Assembly: GCF_017487345.1 (NCBI RefSeq) | Contig: NZ_CP062006.1 | Span: 1,370,001-1,434,000, forward strand | DNA: 64,000 nt | Direction of reading: 5' to 3' | From: Brevundimonas pondensis | Lineage (GTDB): Bacteria; Pseudomonadota; Alphaproteobacteria; Caulobacterales; Caulobacteraceae | Shown here: positions 36,853-48,221 of the stretch, piece by piece | Numbering within the stretch: position 1 is the first letter of the stretch | Layout of the letters: the number at the start of each line of letters is the position of its first letter | The notes under the pieces: model-generated | What the model was told of the DNA's origin: nothing | The model's input: only the letters and a program-made list of their open reading frames with translations | Database searches by the model: none | Position numbers and translations under genes: made by a program

Positions 36853-39006
36853 ATGCGCCAGTTTGAATTGATCGAGGCGGTCAAGGCCTATGATCCGACA
36901 GCGGACGAGGCGCTGCTGAACCGCGCCTACGTCTATGCGATGAAGATGCATGGCTCGCAGTTGCGGGCTTCGGGCGATCCCTATTTCGCCCATCCCATTC
37001 AGGTCGCGGGCATCCTGACCGATTATCGGCTGGATACGGCCACCATCGTCACGGCCCTGCTGCATGACGTGGTCGAGGACACCTCGGCCACCCGCGACGA
37101 CATCGCCGCCATGTTCGGCGAAGAGATCGCCGTCCTGGTCGAGGGCGTGACCAAGCTGTCGCGGCTGGAGCTTCAGGCCGAGCATACGCGTCAGGCCGAG
37201 AACCTGCGCAAGTTCATTCTGGCCATCTCCAAGGACGTGCGGGTCCTGCTGGTCAAGCTGGCCGACCGCCTGCACAACATGCGCACCCTGCACTTCGTCA
37301 AGCCGGAGAAGCGTGAGCGCATCAGCCGCGAGACCCTGGAAGTCTATGCGCCGCTGGGTCGCTCCATCGGCATCCACTCCATCGCGTCGGAACTGGAAGA
37401 ACTGGCGTTCGAACACCTGAACGCCACGGCCCGCGTCGCCATCCAGCGCCGTCTGGAGGCGCTGAAGCTGGAGCACGGCCGCGCCATCGAGGGCGTGTCG
37501 CGTGAGATCGAGACGGTTCTCAGCGAGGCGGGCATCCCCGCCCATGTGAAGGGTCGCGAAAAGACGCCCTATTCGATCTGGCGCAAGTTGCAGAGGAAGT
37601 CGGTCGGCTTCTCGTCCTTGTCGGACATCTACGGCTTCCGCGTGATTGTTGAGGCCGAGGACGATTGTTACCGCGCCCTGGGCGTCATCCACCGGGCCTG
37701 GCCCATGGTGCCGGAACGGTTCAAGGACTTCATCTCGACGCCCAAGTCGAACAACTATCGCTCGCTGCACACCACGGTGGTCGGCCCGGGCGGTCTGCGC
37801 ATCGAGATGCAGATCCGCACCGAGATCATGGACCGTGTGGCCGAGGACGGGGTTGCCGCGCACTGGGCCTACAAGAACCACTCCTATGGCTTTGACCGCG
37901 AGGCGATGGAGGCCGATGGCGGGCGTGACCCGCTGCTGAACCTGCGCCATCTGGTTCAGGTCATCGAACATGGCGAGGGCGGCGAGGACTGGGTCGAGCA
38001 CGCCAAGCTCGAAATGTACCTGGATCAGGTCTTCGTCTTCACGCCCAAGGGCGCGCTGATCACCCTGCCGCGCGGCGGCATGGCGCTGGACTTCGCCTAT
38101 GCCGTCCACACCGAGGTCGGCGACACGGCCGTGGGCGTCAAGATCAACGGCGAGCTGAAGCCGATGCGCACGGCGCTTCAGAACGGCGACGTGGTCGAGA
38201 TCATTCGCGGCACCAAGCGCGAGGTGCCGACCGACTGGCGCAGTCTGACGGTCACCGGCCGGGCGCGTTCGGCGATCCGCCGCCACATCCGCACTTCGGA
38301 ACGTGACGAGTTCGTGCGTCTGGGCAAGGCGACGCTGGAGCAGACGCTCGAGCGGGCGGGCAAGTCGCTGGCCGACGTCTCGCTGAAGCCGGTGCTGGAA
38401 ACCCACGCCATCGCCACCGAAGAGGACATGTTCGACGCCATCGGGCGGGGACGTCTGGCCGCCACCAAGATCGCCGAGACCATGTTCCCGGCGCTGAAGG
38501 GCCAGTTGAAGGCCGGGCCAGAGCGCAAGCGGATCGGCAATGATCAGGCCCGCCTGTTCGTGCGCGGCAGCGGTCTGACGCCGGGCGTCAGCATCCACTT
38601 CGGCGCCTGTTGTTCGCCGGTGCCGGGCGACCGCATCGTTGGCATCCTGGAACCCGACAAGGGGCTGACGGTGCATACCATCGACTGTCAAAGCCTGGCC
38701 GATTTCGCCGACGACGACAGCGTCTGGCAGGACCTGCAATGGACGCCGCAGGCCGAGCAGGACGCCGTGGCTTCGGCCCGACTGCGCGCAACGATCCGCA
38801 ATGCGCCCGGCGTGCTGGGGCAGGTGGCCACCATTATCGGCGAGGCCGGCGGCAATATCCTGAACCTGTCGATGGCGCATCGTCAGCAGGACTTCTTCGA
38901 CGTCGACATCGACGTGGAGGTCGAAGACGCCCGTCACGCCACCATGATCATCGCGGCGCTGCGCGCCAATCCGTCCGTCGACACCGTGGACCGCGCGCGC
39001 GGCTGA
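36853..39006 (+). CDS. spoT: Bifunctional (p)ppGpp synthetase/hydrolase (Rsh/SpoT)
   Basis: Makes and degrades the alarmone (p)ppGpp. From the ATG at 36853 it has 717 residues. The HD hydrolase domain has H71-D72 in LLHDVVEDT, so hydrolysis should be intact. Next come the synthetase domain (YSIWRKLQRKS, SDIYGFRVIVEAED), a TGS domain (VFVFTPKGALITLPRG) and a C-terminal ACT domain (ATIRNAPGVLGQVATIIGEAGG). Earlier in-frame GTG/TTG codons down to 36784 could add about 20 poorly conserved residues. It follows rpoZ, as is common. Confidence 0.95.
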   Translation: MRQFELIEAVKAYDPTADEALLNRAYVYAMKMHGSQLRASGDPYFAHPIQVAGILTDYRLDTATIVTALLHDVVEDTSATRDDIAAMFGEEIAVLVEGVTKLSRLELQAEHTRQAENLRKFILAISKDVRVLLVKLADRLHNMRTLHFVKPEKRERISRETLEVYAPLGRSIGIHSIASELEELAFEHLNATARVAIQRRLEALKLEHGRAIEGVSREIETVLSEAGIPAHVKGREKTPYSIWRKLQRKSVGFSSLSDIYGFRVIVEAEDDCYRALGVIHRAWPMVPERFKDFISTPKSNNYRSLHTTVVGPGGLRIEMQIRTEIMDRVAEDGVAAHWAYKNHSYGFDREAMEADGGRDPLLNLRHLVQVIEHGEGGEDWVEHAKLEMYLDQVFVFTPKGALITLPRGGMALDFAYAVHTEVGDTAVGVKINGELKPMRTALQNGDVVEIIRGTKREVPTDWRSLTVTGRARSAIRRHIRTSERDEFVRLGKATLEQTLERAGKSLADVSLKPVLETHAIATEEDMFDAIGRGRLAATKIAETMFPALKGQLKAGPERKRIGNDQARLFVRGSGLTPGVSIHFGACCSPVPGDRIVGILEPDKGLTVHTIDCQSLADFADDDSVWQDLQWTPQAEQDAVASARLRATIRNAPGVLGQVATIIGEAGGNILNLSMAHRQQDFFDVDIDVEVEDARHATMIIAALRANPSVDTVDRARG

Positions 39007-39036
39007 TCGCCCGCGCGTCTGACTCTGAAGGCCGAA

Positions 39037-39816
39037 ATGTCTCCCGAACAGCAAGCTCTCGCCAACGCCGCTCAACTGGCGTCGCCCTCCTATCGTCTGG
39101 CGGCTCTGGATCAGGACTTCCTGCTGGGCGAGTCGATGCGCGGCGTGCGCTTCCTGATGGAGTACGAAAAGGCCGAGGAGGCGCTGAAGGCCTGGGGCGT
39201 GCGTTCGACCCTGGTGGTGTTCGGCAGCGCCCGCGTCGGCGCCAACGGGGGCGGACGGCACGCCTACTGGTACGAGCAGGCACGCCAGTTCGGCCGCATC
39301 GCCTCGGAACGGGGCGGGGCCTTCCGCGGCTCGCCGGGCGAGGTGCGCGACAACGTCATCGCCACTGGCGGCGGGCCGGGCATCATGCAGGCCGCCAATC
39401 AGGGCGCGCACGAAGCGGGCGCCCCGTCGATCGGCTTCAACGTCACCCTGCCGCACGAGCAGGTGCCGAACCCCTGGTCGACGCCGGAGCTGACCTTCCA
39501 GTTCCACTACTTCGCCATGCGCAAGATGCACCTGGCCATGCGGGCCAATGGTCTGGTGGTCTTCCCCGGCGGCTTCGGCACCCTGGACGAGCTGTTCGAG
39601 ATCCTGACCCTGCGTCAGACCGACAAGGCGCCGCCGATCCCCATCGTCCTGTTCGACGAGGCCTATTGGCGCTCGGTCATCAACTTCGACACCCTGATCG
39701 AGCACGGCATGGTCAAGGCTTCGGACATGGCGCTGTTCTCGTTCGCCGACGACGCCGAGACGGTGTGGGCGAAGTTGCTGGAAGGCGGACTGAAGCCGAA
39801 CTGCGACATCAAGTAG
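39037..39816 (+). CDS. LOG/TIGR00730 family Rossmann-fold protein
   Basis: A 259-residue member of the family once annotated as lysine decarboxylase; characterised relatives are nucleotide 5'-monophosphate phosphoribohydrolases (cytokinin-activating LOG). The nucleotide motif PGGFGTLDELFE is present, with GGGPGIMQAANQGAHEAG upstream. An N-terminal helix of about 50 residues precedes the Rossmann fold. It lies 30 nt downstream of the Rsh gene and upstream of pyrE, so it may share their transcript. A role in nucleotide salvage is inference. Confidence 0.9.
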   Translation: MSPEQQALANAAQLASPSYRLAALDQDFLLGESMRGVRFLMEYEKAEEALKAWGVRSTLVVFGSARVGANGGGRHAYWYEQARQFGRIASERGGAFRGSPGEVRDNVIATGGGPGIMQAANQGAHEAGAPSIGFNVTLPHEQVPNPWSTPELTFQFHYFAMRKMHLAMRANGLVVFPGGFGTLDELFEILTLRQTDKAPPIPIVLFDEAYWRSVINFDTLIEHGMVKASDMALFSFADDAETVWAKLLEGGLKPNCDIK

Positions 39817-39863
39817 GTCGCTCGGCTTGAGGGGCGGGGATGCAGGGTCTAAGGGAGCCTCTC

Positions 39864-40448
39864 ATGAACACTGAAGACGTCCTCAACGAATTCCGCGACG
39901 CCGGCGCCCTGCGCGAAGGCCATTTCGTCCTGTCGTCCGGCCTGCACAGCCCGGTCTTCCTGCAGAAGAACCTGGTCTTCATGGACGGTCGTCGCTGCGA
40001 GCGCCTGTGCAAGGCACTGGCCGAGAAGATCGTCGCCACGGTCGGCCCGGTCGATGTGGCCATCTCGCCCGCCGTCGGCGGCATCATACCCGGCTATGAG
40101 ACAGCCAAGCACCTGAACGTGCGTTCGCTCTACGTCGAGCGCGAGGGCGGCGAGTTCAAGCTGCGCCGCGGCTTCACCGTCGAGCCGGGCGAGAAGGTCG
40201 TCATGGTCGAGGACATCGTCACGACCGGCCTGTCGTCGCGCGAATGCATCGCCGCCATCCAGAAGGCCGGGGGCGAGGTCGTCGCCGCCGCCTGCATCGT
40301 CGACCGCTCAGGCGGTCGTGCTGACGTGGGCGTGCCGCTGATCGCGCTGGCGACGCTCGATGTGCCGGCCTATCCGGCCGACGCCCTGCCGCCAGAACTG
40401 GCCGCCCTGCCGGTTGAGGACCCGGGCAGCCGCCGGCTGTCCAAGTAG
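39864..40448 (+). CDS. pyrE: Orotate phosphoribosyltransferase
   Basis: Joins orotate to PRPP to give OMP in pyrimidine synthesis. It has 194 residues. The PRPP-binding motif is [14 protein letters not shown], with [15 protein letters not shown] and [16 protein letters not shown] upstream. The ATG at 39864 follows AAGGGAGCC, a good ribosome-binding site. pdxJ begins 15 nt after its stop. Confidence 0.97.
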   Translation: MNTEDVLNEFRDAGALREGHFVLSSGLHSPVFLQKNLVFMDGRRCERLCKALAEKIVATVGPVDVAISPAVGGIIPGYETAKHLNVRSLYVEREGGEFKLRRGFTVEPGEKVVMVEDIVTTGLSSRECIAAIQKAGGEVVAAACIVDRSGGRADVGVPLIALATLDVPAYPADALPPELAALPVEDPGSRRLSK

Positions 40449-40463
40449 AAGAAAGAGAACGGG

Positions 40464-41222
40464 ATGAAGCGCGAGCGAGTTCGTCTGGGCGTCAACATCG
40501 ACCACGTCGCCACGGTTCGTAACGCGCGCGGCGGCGCTCATCCCGATCCGGCCCGCGCGGCTGAGGCGGCGCTAGCGGCGGGAGCGGACGGCATCACCGC
40601 CCACCTGCGCGAAGATCGCCGCCACATCACCGACGCCGACATCGACGTGCTGACGGCCCTGTGCCGTCGCGCGGGCAAGCCGCTGAACTTCGAGATGGCC
40701 GTAACGGAGGAGATGCTGGCCATCGCCCTGCGTCACCGTCCGCATGCCGCCTGTCTGGTGCCGGAACGGCGCGAGGAGGTTACGACCGAGGGCGGTCTGG
40801 CCGTCGCCGGTCACGAGGCGCGCATCGCGCCCGTGGTGAAGGCCCTGTCGGAGGCGGGCATCCGCGTCAGCCTGTTCATCGAACCGTCCGAGGCCCAGGT
40901 CGAGGCCGCCGCCGCCGTGGGCGCCCAGGTGGTTGAGTTCCACACCGGCCGCTATTGCCACCTGACCGATCCGGCCGAACGCGCGTTCGAGCTGGACCGT
41001 CTGGCCGCCGCCGCCGCCCAGGCTGACATCCTGGGGCTGGAGGTCCATGCTGGGCACGGCCTCGACTACGCTACCGCCAGCGTGGTTCTGGAAATCCCTG
41101 AGATCAAGGAACTGAACATCGGCCACTTCCTGATCGGTGAGGCGGTCTTCGTCGGCCTGGACGCCGCCATCCGCCGGATGCGGACGGCGATGGACGAGGC
41201 GGTGGCGGGGGCGAACCGGTGA
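40464..41222 (+). CDS. pdxJ: Pyridoxine 5'-phosphate synthase
   Basis: Condenses 3-amino-2-oxopropyl phosphate with DXP to pyridoxine phosphate (DXP-dependent vitamin B6 route). The 252-residue TIM barrel shows [52 protein letters not shown] and the closing [16 protein letters not shown]. Its TGA overlaps the GTG start of acpS, the classical pdxJ-acpS pair. Confidence 0.98.
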   Translation: MKRERVRLGVNIDHVATVRNARGGAHPDPARAAEAALAAGADGITAHLREDRRHITDADIDVLTALCRRAGKPLNFEMAVTEEMLAIALRHRPHAACLVPERREEVTTEGGLAVAGHEARIAPVVKALSEAGIRVSLFIEPSEAQVEAAAAVGAQVVEFHTGRYCHLTDPAERAFELDRLAAAAAQADILGLEVHAGHGLDYATASVVLEIPEIKELNIGHFLIGEAVFVGLDAAIRRMRTAMDEAVAGANR

Positions 41223-41620
41223 TCATCGGTATCGGCGCCGATATGTCGGATATCCGGCGCATCGAGGCGTCGCTGGATCGGTTTGGCGACCGCTTCAAGA
41301 ACCGCGTCTTCACCGAGATCGAACGCACCCGTTCGGACCGCAAGCCTGACCCGGCCTGGAGCTACGCCAAGCGGTTCGCGGCCAAGGAGGCCTGCGCGAA
41401 GGCCCTGGGGACGGGGATGCGCGCCGACGTCTATTGGCGCGACATGGGGGTGGTGAACCTGAAGTCGGGTCAGCCGACCCTGGCCCTGACCGGCCACGCC
41501 GCCGAGCATCTGGCGCGTCTGACCCCGCCGGGTCATGAAGCGCGCATCCATCTGACCCTCAGCGACGAACATCCTTATGCTCTCGCTTTCGTGGTCATCG
41601 AAGCCTTGCCCGTGGCGTAA
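41219..41620 (+). CDS. acpS: Holo-[acyl-carrier-protein] synthase
   Basis: Transfers 4'-phosphopantetheine from CoA to ACP. It has 133 residues. Magnesium-binding Asp8 is in [10 protein letters not shown], and the second motif is [15 protein letters not shown]. The start is GTG at 41219, in a 4-nt overlap with pdxJ that ensures coupled translation. lepB follows after 57 nt. Confidence 0.96.
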   Translation: MIIGIGADMSDIRRIEASLDRFGDRFKNRVFTEIERTRSDRKPDPAWSYAKRFAAKEACAKALGTGMRADVYWRDMGVVNLKSGQPTLALTGHAAEHLARLTPPGHEARIHLTLSDEHPYALAFVVIEALPVA

Positions 41621-41677
41621 TCAGCCATTACGCCTCAGGCTTCCAACCCCGCGTTCTGTGGGGGATTCGAGCAGACC

Positions 41678-42604
41678 ATGAGCGACGACCCCAAGGCGAA
41701 CGGCGACGCCGGCAATCCTGCCATCGATCCGACCGAGCAACGACCGATCTGGAGCGATGACGGTGACGCCCCCTTCGACATGGGCGACGATCCCGAAGCC
41801 CTCGACAGCGACAAGCCGATCTACGCCACGCCGCGTCCCAAGAAAGCCAAACGTGTGAAAAAAGAGAAGTCCGCGAGCAACGAGACGGTCGAGATCATCA
41901 AGACCATCGTCTTCGCCCTGCTGATCGCCTTCGTGCTGCGGGTGCTGCTGTTCCAGCCCTTCACCATCCCGTCGGCCTCGATGGAGCCCAACCTCTATGA
42001 GGGCGACTACATCGTCGTGTCGAAGTGGTCCTATGGCTATTCCAAGCACTCGATCCCGTGGAGCCCGCCGCTGTTCGACGGTCGCATCCTGGGCAAGGAC
42101 CCGACGCGCGGCGACATCGTGGTGTTCAAGCTGCCGCGCGACAACAAGACCGACTACATCAAGCGCGTGATCGGCCTGCCGGGCGACAAGGTGCAGATGA
42201 TCGCCAATAAGCTCTACATCAACGGCGCCCCGGTGAAGGACGTCGTCGTCAGCCGCGCCGAGATGGCCGATATGTTCGGCCCGCGTCCGGTGACACAGGT
42301 CCGCGAGACCCTGCCTAACGGCAAGAGCTTCATGACCCAGGACTTCGGTCCGGGGGGCGACCTGGACGACACCCCGGTCTATGAGGTTCCGAGCGGCCAC
42401 TTCTTCATGATGGGCGACAACCGCGACAACTCGATTGACAGCCGTGTCGAGATGTCGGCGGGCGTGGGCATGGTTCCGGCTGAGAACCTGGTCGGCAAGG
42501 CCGAGATCATCATGTTCTCCTGGTCGCCGGGCGCGTCTCTGTTCAACCCGGTCAGCTGGTTCGCCAACCTGCGTCCCAGCCGGTTCTTCAAGATCCTGGA
42601 CTGA
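41678..42604 (+). CDS. lepB: Signal peptidase I
   Basis: Cleaves Sec and Tat signal peptides at the periplasmic face of the inner membrane. It has 308 residues. An unusually long acidic-then-basic cytoplasmic N-terminus (1-70) is followed by one transmembrane helix (about 72-92), the nucleophile S101 in PSASMEP, and the general base K162 in YIKRVIGLPGD. The closing block MMGDNRDNSIDSR is standard. Its TGA overlaps the ATG of rnc by one base; lepB-rnc-era is a conserved operon. Confidence 0.97.
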   Translation: MSDDPKANGDAGNPAIDPTEQRPIWSDDGDAPFDMGDDPEALDSDKPIYATPRPKKAKRVKKEKSASNETVEIIKTIVFALLIAFVLRVLLFQPFTIPSASMEPNLYEGDYIVVSKWSYGYSKHSIPWSPPLFDGRILGKDPTRGDIVVFKLPRDNKTDYIKRVIGLPGDKVQMIANKLYINGAPVKDVVVSRAEMADMFGPRPVTQVRETLPNGKSFMTQDFGPGGDLDDTPVYEVPSGHFFMMGDNRDNSIDSRVEMSAGVGMVPAENLVGKAEIIMFSWSPGASLFNPVSWFANLRPSRFFKILD

Positions 42605-43317
42605 TGGCGAACGTTCGGGCCGAGGCCGTCGCCGCGCTCCGGCGTCGGCTGGGCCATGACTTTGCTGATCCGTCGTTGCTGGAACGCGCCCTGACCCACG
42701 CCAGCGTGGGCGAGGGCGGGGGACAGGCGGACGGTCGCCGTCCCGCCGACAACGAGCGGCTGGAGTTCCTGGGCGACCGGGTGCTGGGCCTGCTGGTCGC
42801 TGACCGTTTGACGCGCGAGTTTCCCTCGGCGGACGAAGGTCAGTTGTCGGCCCGCCTGCACGCCCTGGTGGACAAGAGCGCCTGCGCTCGTGTCGGCGAG
42901 CGGTTGGGTGTGGGCGCGGCGCTGCGCCTGTCGGCGGGCGAGACCAAGACGGGCGGCCGCAGAAAGGCCGGAGTCATCGCCGATGCTGTAGAGGCTATTC
43001 TGGCGGCCGTCTATCGCGACGGCGGTCTGGGGGCGGCCAAGGCCATGTTCGATATCGCCTGGGCCGAGGAGTTTGCGTCTCCTCCGGCGCCGGCCCTGAC
43101 CAATCCCAAGTCCGCTCTGCAGGAGTGGGCCCAAGCCCAAGGGCGTCCGCTGCCGACCTATCGGGTGGTGGAACGCACCGGATCAGATCATGCTCCGACC
43201 TTCGTGGTCGAGGCGACGGTGGTCGGCTTCGACCCCGTGAAACAAACAGGACGTTCGCGTCAGGAGGCGGAGAAAGCCGCCGCCACGGCGCTGTTGAAAC
43301 GAGAAGGCGTAATTTGA
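42604..43317 (+). CDS. rnc: Ribonuclease III
   Basis: A double-strand-specific endoribonuclease that processes rRNA precursors and some mRNAs. It has 237 residues. The catalytic signature NERLEFLGDRVLGLL (about 50-64) is present, a second acidic site lies in DAVEAILAAVYRDGG, and a C-terminal double-stranded RNA-binding domain starts near NPKSALQEWAQ. The start overlaps lepB (TGATG) and the stop overlaps era (TTGA). Confidence 0.97.
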   Translation: MANVRAEAVAALRRRLGHDFADPSLLERALTHASVGEGGGQADGRRPADNERLEFLGDRVLGLLVADRLTREFPSADEGQLSARLHALVDKSACARVGERLGVGAALRLSAGETKTGGRRKAGVIADAVEAILAAVYRDGGLGAAKAMFDIAWAEEFASPPAPALTNPKSALQEWAQAQGRPLPTYRVVERTGSDHAPTFVVEATVVGFDPVKQTGRSRQEAEKAAATALLKREGVI

Positions 43318-44267
43318 CCGAGACCCTCAACCCCAATCAGCGCGCGGGCTTCGCCGCCATCATTGGCGCGCCCAACGCCGGCAAGTCGACGCTGGTGAAC
43401 CGCCTGACGGGCTCCAAGGTCTCGATCGTGACCCAGAAGGTCCAGACCACGCGCTTCCCCGTGCGCGGCATCGCCATCGAGGGGGACGCCCAGATCGTCC
43501 TGGTGGACACGCCCGGCATCTTTACGCCGCGCCGCCGTCTGGACCGCGCCATGGTCGCCTCGGCCTGGGGCGGGGCGCAGGACGCCGACGTGGTGCTGCA
43601 CCTGATCGACGCCCCGTCGCACATCGCCTCGGAAGGCCGTGACGGCACCCCCGCCGACCGCAAGTCGGCCGAGGACACCGAGACCATCATCGCCAACCTG
43701 AAGGCGACGGGGACCAAGGTCATCCTGGGTCTGAACAAGATCGATGGGATGCGCCGCGACACCCTGCTGGCCTTGTCGCACCGCCTGTTCGAAACCGGCG
43801 TCTATGAAGAGGTCTATATGATCTCTGCCCTCAGCGGCGACGGCGTGGACGACCTGAAGAAACGTCTGGCTCGCTCCATGCCTGCCGGTCCGTGGCTCTA
43901 CCCGGAAGATCAGTCGGCTGACGTGCCCGTGCGCGTGCTGGCTGCCGAGATCACCCGCGAGAAGGTCTATCTGCGCGTCCACGAAGAGCTGCCCTATTCG
44001 GCGGCGGTCGAGACGACGGCTTTCGAGGAAAAGGCCGATGGTTCGGCCCGTATCGAACAGACCATCTATGTCGAACGCGAAAGCCAGCGCCCCATCGTTC
44101 TGGGCAAGGGCGGTCAGACGCTGAAGTGGATCGGCCAGAAGTCGCGCGAGGAGCTGATGGAGCTGCTCGACCGTCCGGTTCACCTGTTTCTGACCGTCAA
44201 GGTCGACCCGAAATGGCAGGACAGCCGCGCCCTTTACGCCCAGTTCGGGCTGGAGTTCGACGTCTAG
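43314..44267 (+). CDS. era: GTPase Era
   Basis: A GTPase that binds the 3' end of 16S rRNA and assists 30S maturation. It has 317 residues. G1 is GAPNAGKST, G3 is DTPGIF and G4 is NKID; the C-terminal KH domain is ERESQRPIVLGKGGQTLKWIG (read in part). The start is TTG at 43314, overlapping the rnc stop; it gives MTETLNPNQRAGFAAIIGAP. Longer in-frame readings overlap rnc and are unlikely. Confidence 0.96.
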   Translation: MTETLNPNQRAGFAAIIGAPNAGKSTLVNRLTGSKVSIVTQKVQTTRFPVRGIAIEGDAQIVLVDTPGIFTPRRRLDRAMVASAWGGAQDADVVLHLIDAPSHIASEGRDGTPADRKSAEDTETIIANLKATGTKVILGLNKIDGMRRDTLLALSHRLFETGVYEEVYMISALSGDGVDDLKKRLARSMPAGPWLYPEDQSADVPVRVLAAEITREKVYLRVHEELPYSAAVETTAFEEKADGSARIEQTIYVERESQRPIVLGKGGQTLKWIGQKSREELMELLDRPVHLFLTVKVDPKWQDSRALYAQFGLEFDV

Positions 44268-44284
44268 GATCGTAGTTCAGTATC

Positions 44285-45523
44285 GTGTTTGTAGTTCCCA
44301 AGTCCGCAGGCGGGCGGCCCTGGTTCCTCGGATCCCTGGCCGCGGTCGCCCTTGCCTCCGCCGGCGCCGGCGCCTGGATCGTCCACGCCATTGCGCCTGA
44401 AACCCAGGCGGCGGTCGCGAAGCCCAGGCTGCCGGAACGGCCGCCGGTCGAGGTGGTCGAGGCTCTGCCGCAACTGAAGGCGCGGCTGGACTATCTGGGC
44501 GAGCACAAGCAGTTCATGGGCGCCATCCTGGTGGCCAAGGGCGATCAGGTCCTGTTCCGTCAGGTCTATGGCAAGGCGAACTACGAGAACGATCAGCCGC
44601 TGCAGCTGGACACCCGCTTCCGCCTGGCTTCGGTGTCCAAGCAGTTCACCGCCGCCGCCATCCTGAAGCTGCAGGACGAGGGCAAACTCACGGTCAACGA
44701 CCCGGTCTGCAAATGGATCGAGGCCTGCCCGGATGCGTGGAAGCCGCTGCGCATCCACCACCTGCTGTCGCATACCTCGGGCATTCCCGACCTGATGGCA
44801 CAGTCCGAGTGGGGGCGCATCCGCATCACCCCGCGCACGCCGCAGGAACTGACCGAGACCTCGGCCCGCTATGGCCTGCAGTTTGAGCCGGGGACCAAGA
44901 TCCGCTACGACAACGCCGCCTATAATCTGGCCGCCGAGATCGTGGCCAAGGCCAGCGGCAAGCCGTTCGAGACCTATCTGAACAACGCCATCCTGAAACC
45001 GCTGGGCCTGAAGGATACGGGGTCGGACGCCCACGCCGACGCCCAGGGTTTGGCCATGGGCTACGCCAACTTCCCCGGCGGGCTGGCGGCTCAGCCGATC
45101 GCGAACGTCAGCGTCGTCTTCGGCGCCGGCGCCCTTTATTCGACGCTGGACGATATGCTGGTGTGGAACCGGGCGCTGCATGGAGGTCATGTCCTCAGCG
45201 ACGCCTCCTACGCCCAGATGATCGCCGACCATGCGCCCGAAGGCACGCCCAAGGAGCGGGGCCGCGCGCATCGGGCCTATGGCTACGGCATCTACGTCAA
45301 CAGCCTGGGCGAGCAGGTGACGCCCGCCTTTGACGACAAGCAGATCTATCACACGGGCAGTTGGGCCGGGTTCCGCAACCTGGTCCTCTATCAGCCCGAG
45401 GCCGACGTGACCGTGGTGGTGCTGTCCAACAACTACCACCAGCGCGACCTGGTCTTCATGCTGAGCCAGCAGGCCATGGCCGAGGCCCTGGGGCGTGAGT
45501 TCCCGACGGGGCTGAACCGCTAG
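44285..45523 (+). CDS. Serine hydrolase, class C beta-lactamase-like fold
   Basis: A 412-residue exported or anchored member of the beta-lactamase/DD-peptidase superfamily. It has an N-terminal membrane segment (about 13-36). The nucleophile motif SVSK is S116-K119, a YDN element lies in [11 protein letters not shown], and the third motif is HTGSW instead of KTG. This combination fits family VIII/EstB-like esterases or D-aminopeptidases as well as AmpC, so antibiotic hydrolysis is not implied. The GTG start at 44285 lacks a clear ribosome-binding site. It is the first of four genes between era and recO. Confidence 0.88.
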   Translation: MFVVPKSAGGRPWFLGSLAAVALASAGAGAWIVHAIAPETQAAVAKPRLPERPPVEVVEALPQLKARLDYLGEHKQFMGAILVAKGDQVLFRQVYGKANYENDQPLQLDTRFRLASVSKQFTAAAILKLQDEGKLTVNDPVCKWIEACPDAWKPLRIHHLLSHTSGIPDLMAQSEWGRIRITPRTPQELTETSARYGLQFEPGTKIRYDNAAYNLAAEIVAKASGKPFETYLNNAILKPLGLKDTGSDAHADAQGLAMGYANFPGGLAAQPIANVSVVFGAGALYSTLDDMLVWNRALHGGHVLSDASYAQMIADHAPEGTPKERGRAHRAYGYGIYVNSLGEQVTPAFDDKQIYHTGSWAGFRNLVLYQPEADVTVVVLSNNYHQRDLVFMLSQQAMAEALGREFPTGLNR

Positions 45524-45538
45524 ATAGCGCTCTGATTT

Positions 45539-45559
45539 CCTCCCCATGAAATGGGGAGG
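45539..45559. terminator. Hairpin between converging genes, possible terminator
   Basis: A 9-bp stem (45539-45547 with 45551-45559; CCTCCCCAT and its complement) with a 3-nt loop, in the 47-nt gap between the serine hydrolase and CoA transferase genes. U-tracts are poor. It could also be a fragment of a palindromic repeat. Confidence 0.45.
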
Positions 45560-45570
45560 GGAAGAGCGAC

Positions 45571-47193
<1,623 letters not shown>

Positions 47194-47634
47194 TCAGCCG
47201 CCGGGTTTCCAGTCCGACGTGGGATTGGTGTTGACCATCCAGGGGATGCCGAACCTGTCGGTGAAGCTGCCGAAGCCGGGCGACCAGAAGGTCTCGGCGA
47301 AGGGCATGCCCACCTTGCCGCCCTCGGACAGGGCGTCGAACACCCGGCGACCCTCGGCGACATTGTCGGTGTGATAGGAGACGTCGAAGCCGTTCTTGGG
47401 CTTGTCGATATTCGGCGCGAACTCGGGCGGCATGTCGGCCCCCATGATGGCCTGATCTCCGACCTCCAGCCATCCGTGCATCAGCCAGTCCTTGTATTTG
47501 GGATCGACCGGCATGTCGGGCGGGCCGTCGCCGAACGGAAAGGCGGCCGTGACCTTGCCGCCCAGGACGCGGGCGTAGAAGTCCAGCGCCTCGCGGCACT
47601 GGCCCTGGAAGCTGAGACTGGTGACGATCTTCAT
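47194..47634 (-). CDS. PhnB-like VOC family protein
   Basis: A 146-residue protein of the PhnB/3-demethylubiquinone-methyltransferase-like VOC type. It begins MKIVTSLSFQGQCREALDFYARVLGG and ends with FGSFTDRFGIPWMVN. The ATG at 47634 follows GGAGAGG, which settles the start over a longer frame. No metal ligand set typical of active glyoxalases is obvious. The function is unknown, as for most of this group. Confidence 0.87.
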   Translation of the reverse strand: MKIVTSLSFQGQCREALDFYARVLGGKVTAAFPFGDGPPDMPVDPKYKDWLMHGWLEVGDQAIMGADMPPEFAPNIDKPKNGFDVSYHTDNVAEGRRVFDALSEGGKVGMPFAETFWSPGFGSFTDRFGIPWMVNTNPTSDWKPGG

Positions 47635-47741
47635 GAGACCTCTCCGGGTTGTCGGGTTGGAGGTCTGAACGCGCGGCGTCGCGTATCTTTCCGTCAAAGC
47701 GGGAGCTTTCGTCGTCGCGAGAACAGGACTAGAACAAAGGC

Positions 47742-48221
47742 ATGATCACCGTCGCCCTGATGATGCTCCAACTGTCCGCCGCTCCTGTTCAGGCCGCGCC
47801 TGCGCCCGAGGCTGAAATCGCGCCAGTGAACCGCGTGCTGGACGCCATGCACGCCGCCGCGTCGCGGGCCGACGGCGACGCCTATTTCGCGACCTTCACG
47901 GCGGACGGCCGCTTCATCGGCACGGACGCGACCGAGCGGTGGACCCTGCCGGAGTTCAGGGCCTACGCCATGCCCTACTTCTCGCAGGGTAAGGGCTGGA
48001 CCTATCGGCCGGTGACGCGGACCGTGACCATCGCCCCCATCGCCTGCCGCTGCGTCGCCTGGTTCGACGAGGTGCTGGACAACGACGCCTATGGGACCAC
48101 GCGCGGGTCGGGCGTGCTGCGCCTGACCGAGGACGGCTGGAAGATCGAGCAGTATGTCCTCAGCTTCGCCGTACCGAACGACAAGGCGCGCGCCGTCGTC
48201 GGCGTGATCAAGGCCGACTGA
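47742..48221 (+). CDS. Exported SnoaL/NTF2-like domain protein
   Basis: A 159-residue protein with a probable signal peptide (MITVALMMLQLSAAPVQAAP). The NTF2-like cone fold covers VNRVLDAMHAAASRADGDAYFATFTADGRFIGTD (read in part) and the C-terminal sheet GSGVLRLTEDGWKIEQYVLSF. This pattern is common in proteins annotated as nuclear transport factor 2 family or DUF4440-like. Its TGA overlaps the ATG of recO by one base, so recO translation may depend on it. Confidence 0.82.
   Translation: MITVALMMLQLSAAPVQAAPAPEAEIAPVNRVLDAMHAAASRADGDAYFATFTADGRFIGTDATERWTLPEFRAYAMPYFSQGKGWTYRPVTRTVTIAPIACRCVAWFDEVLDNDAYGTTRGSGVLRLTEDGWKIEQYVLSFAVPNDKARAVVGVIKAD

Noticed and set aside
36658..39705. 1015-codon minus-strand open frame
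   Set aside because: It mirrors the Rsh and LOG genes. GC-rich third positions create long antisense frames; its translation is low-complexity with no known domain.
44285..45523. Antibiotic-resistance beta-lactamase
   Set aside because: The third motif is HTG instead of KTG, and many esterases and peptidases share this fold; there is no resistance context nearby.
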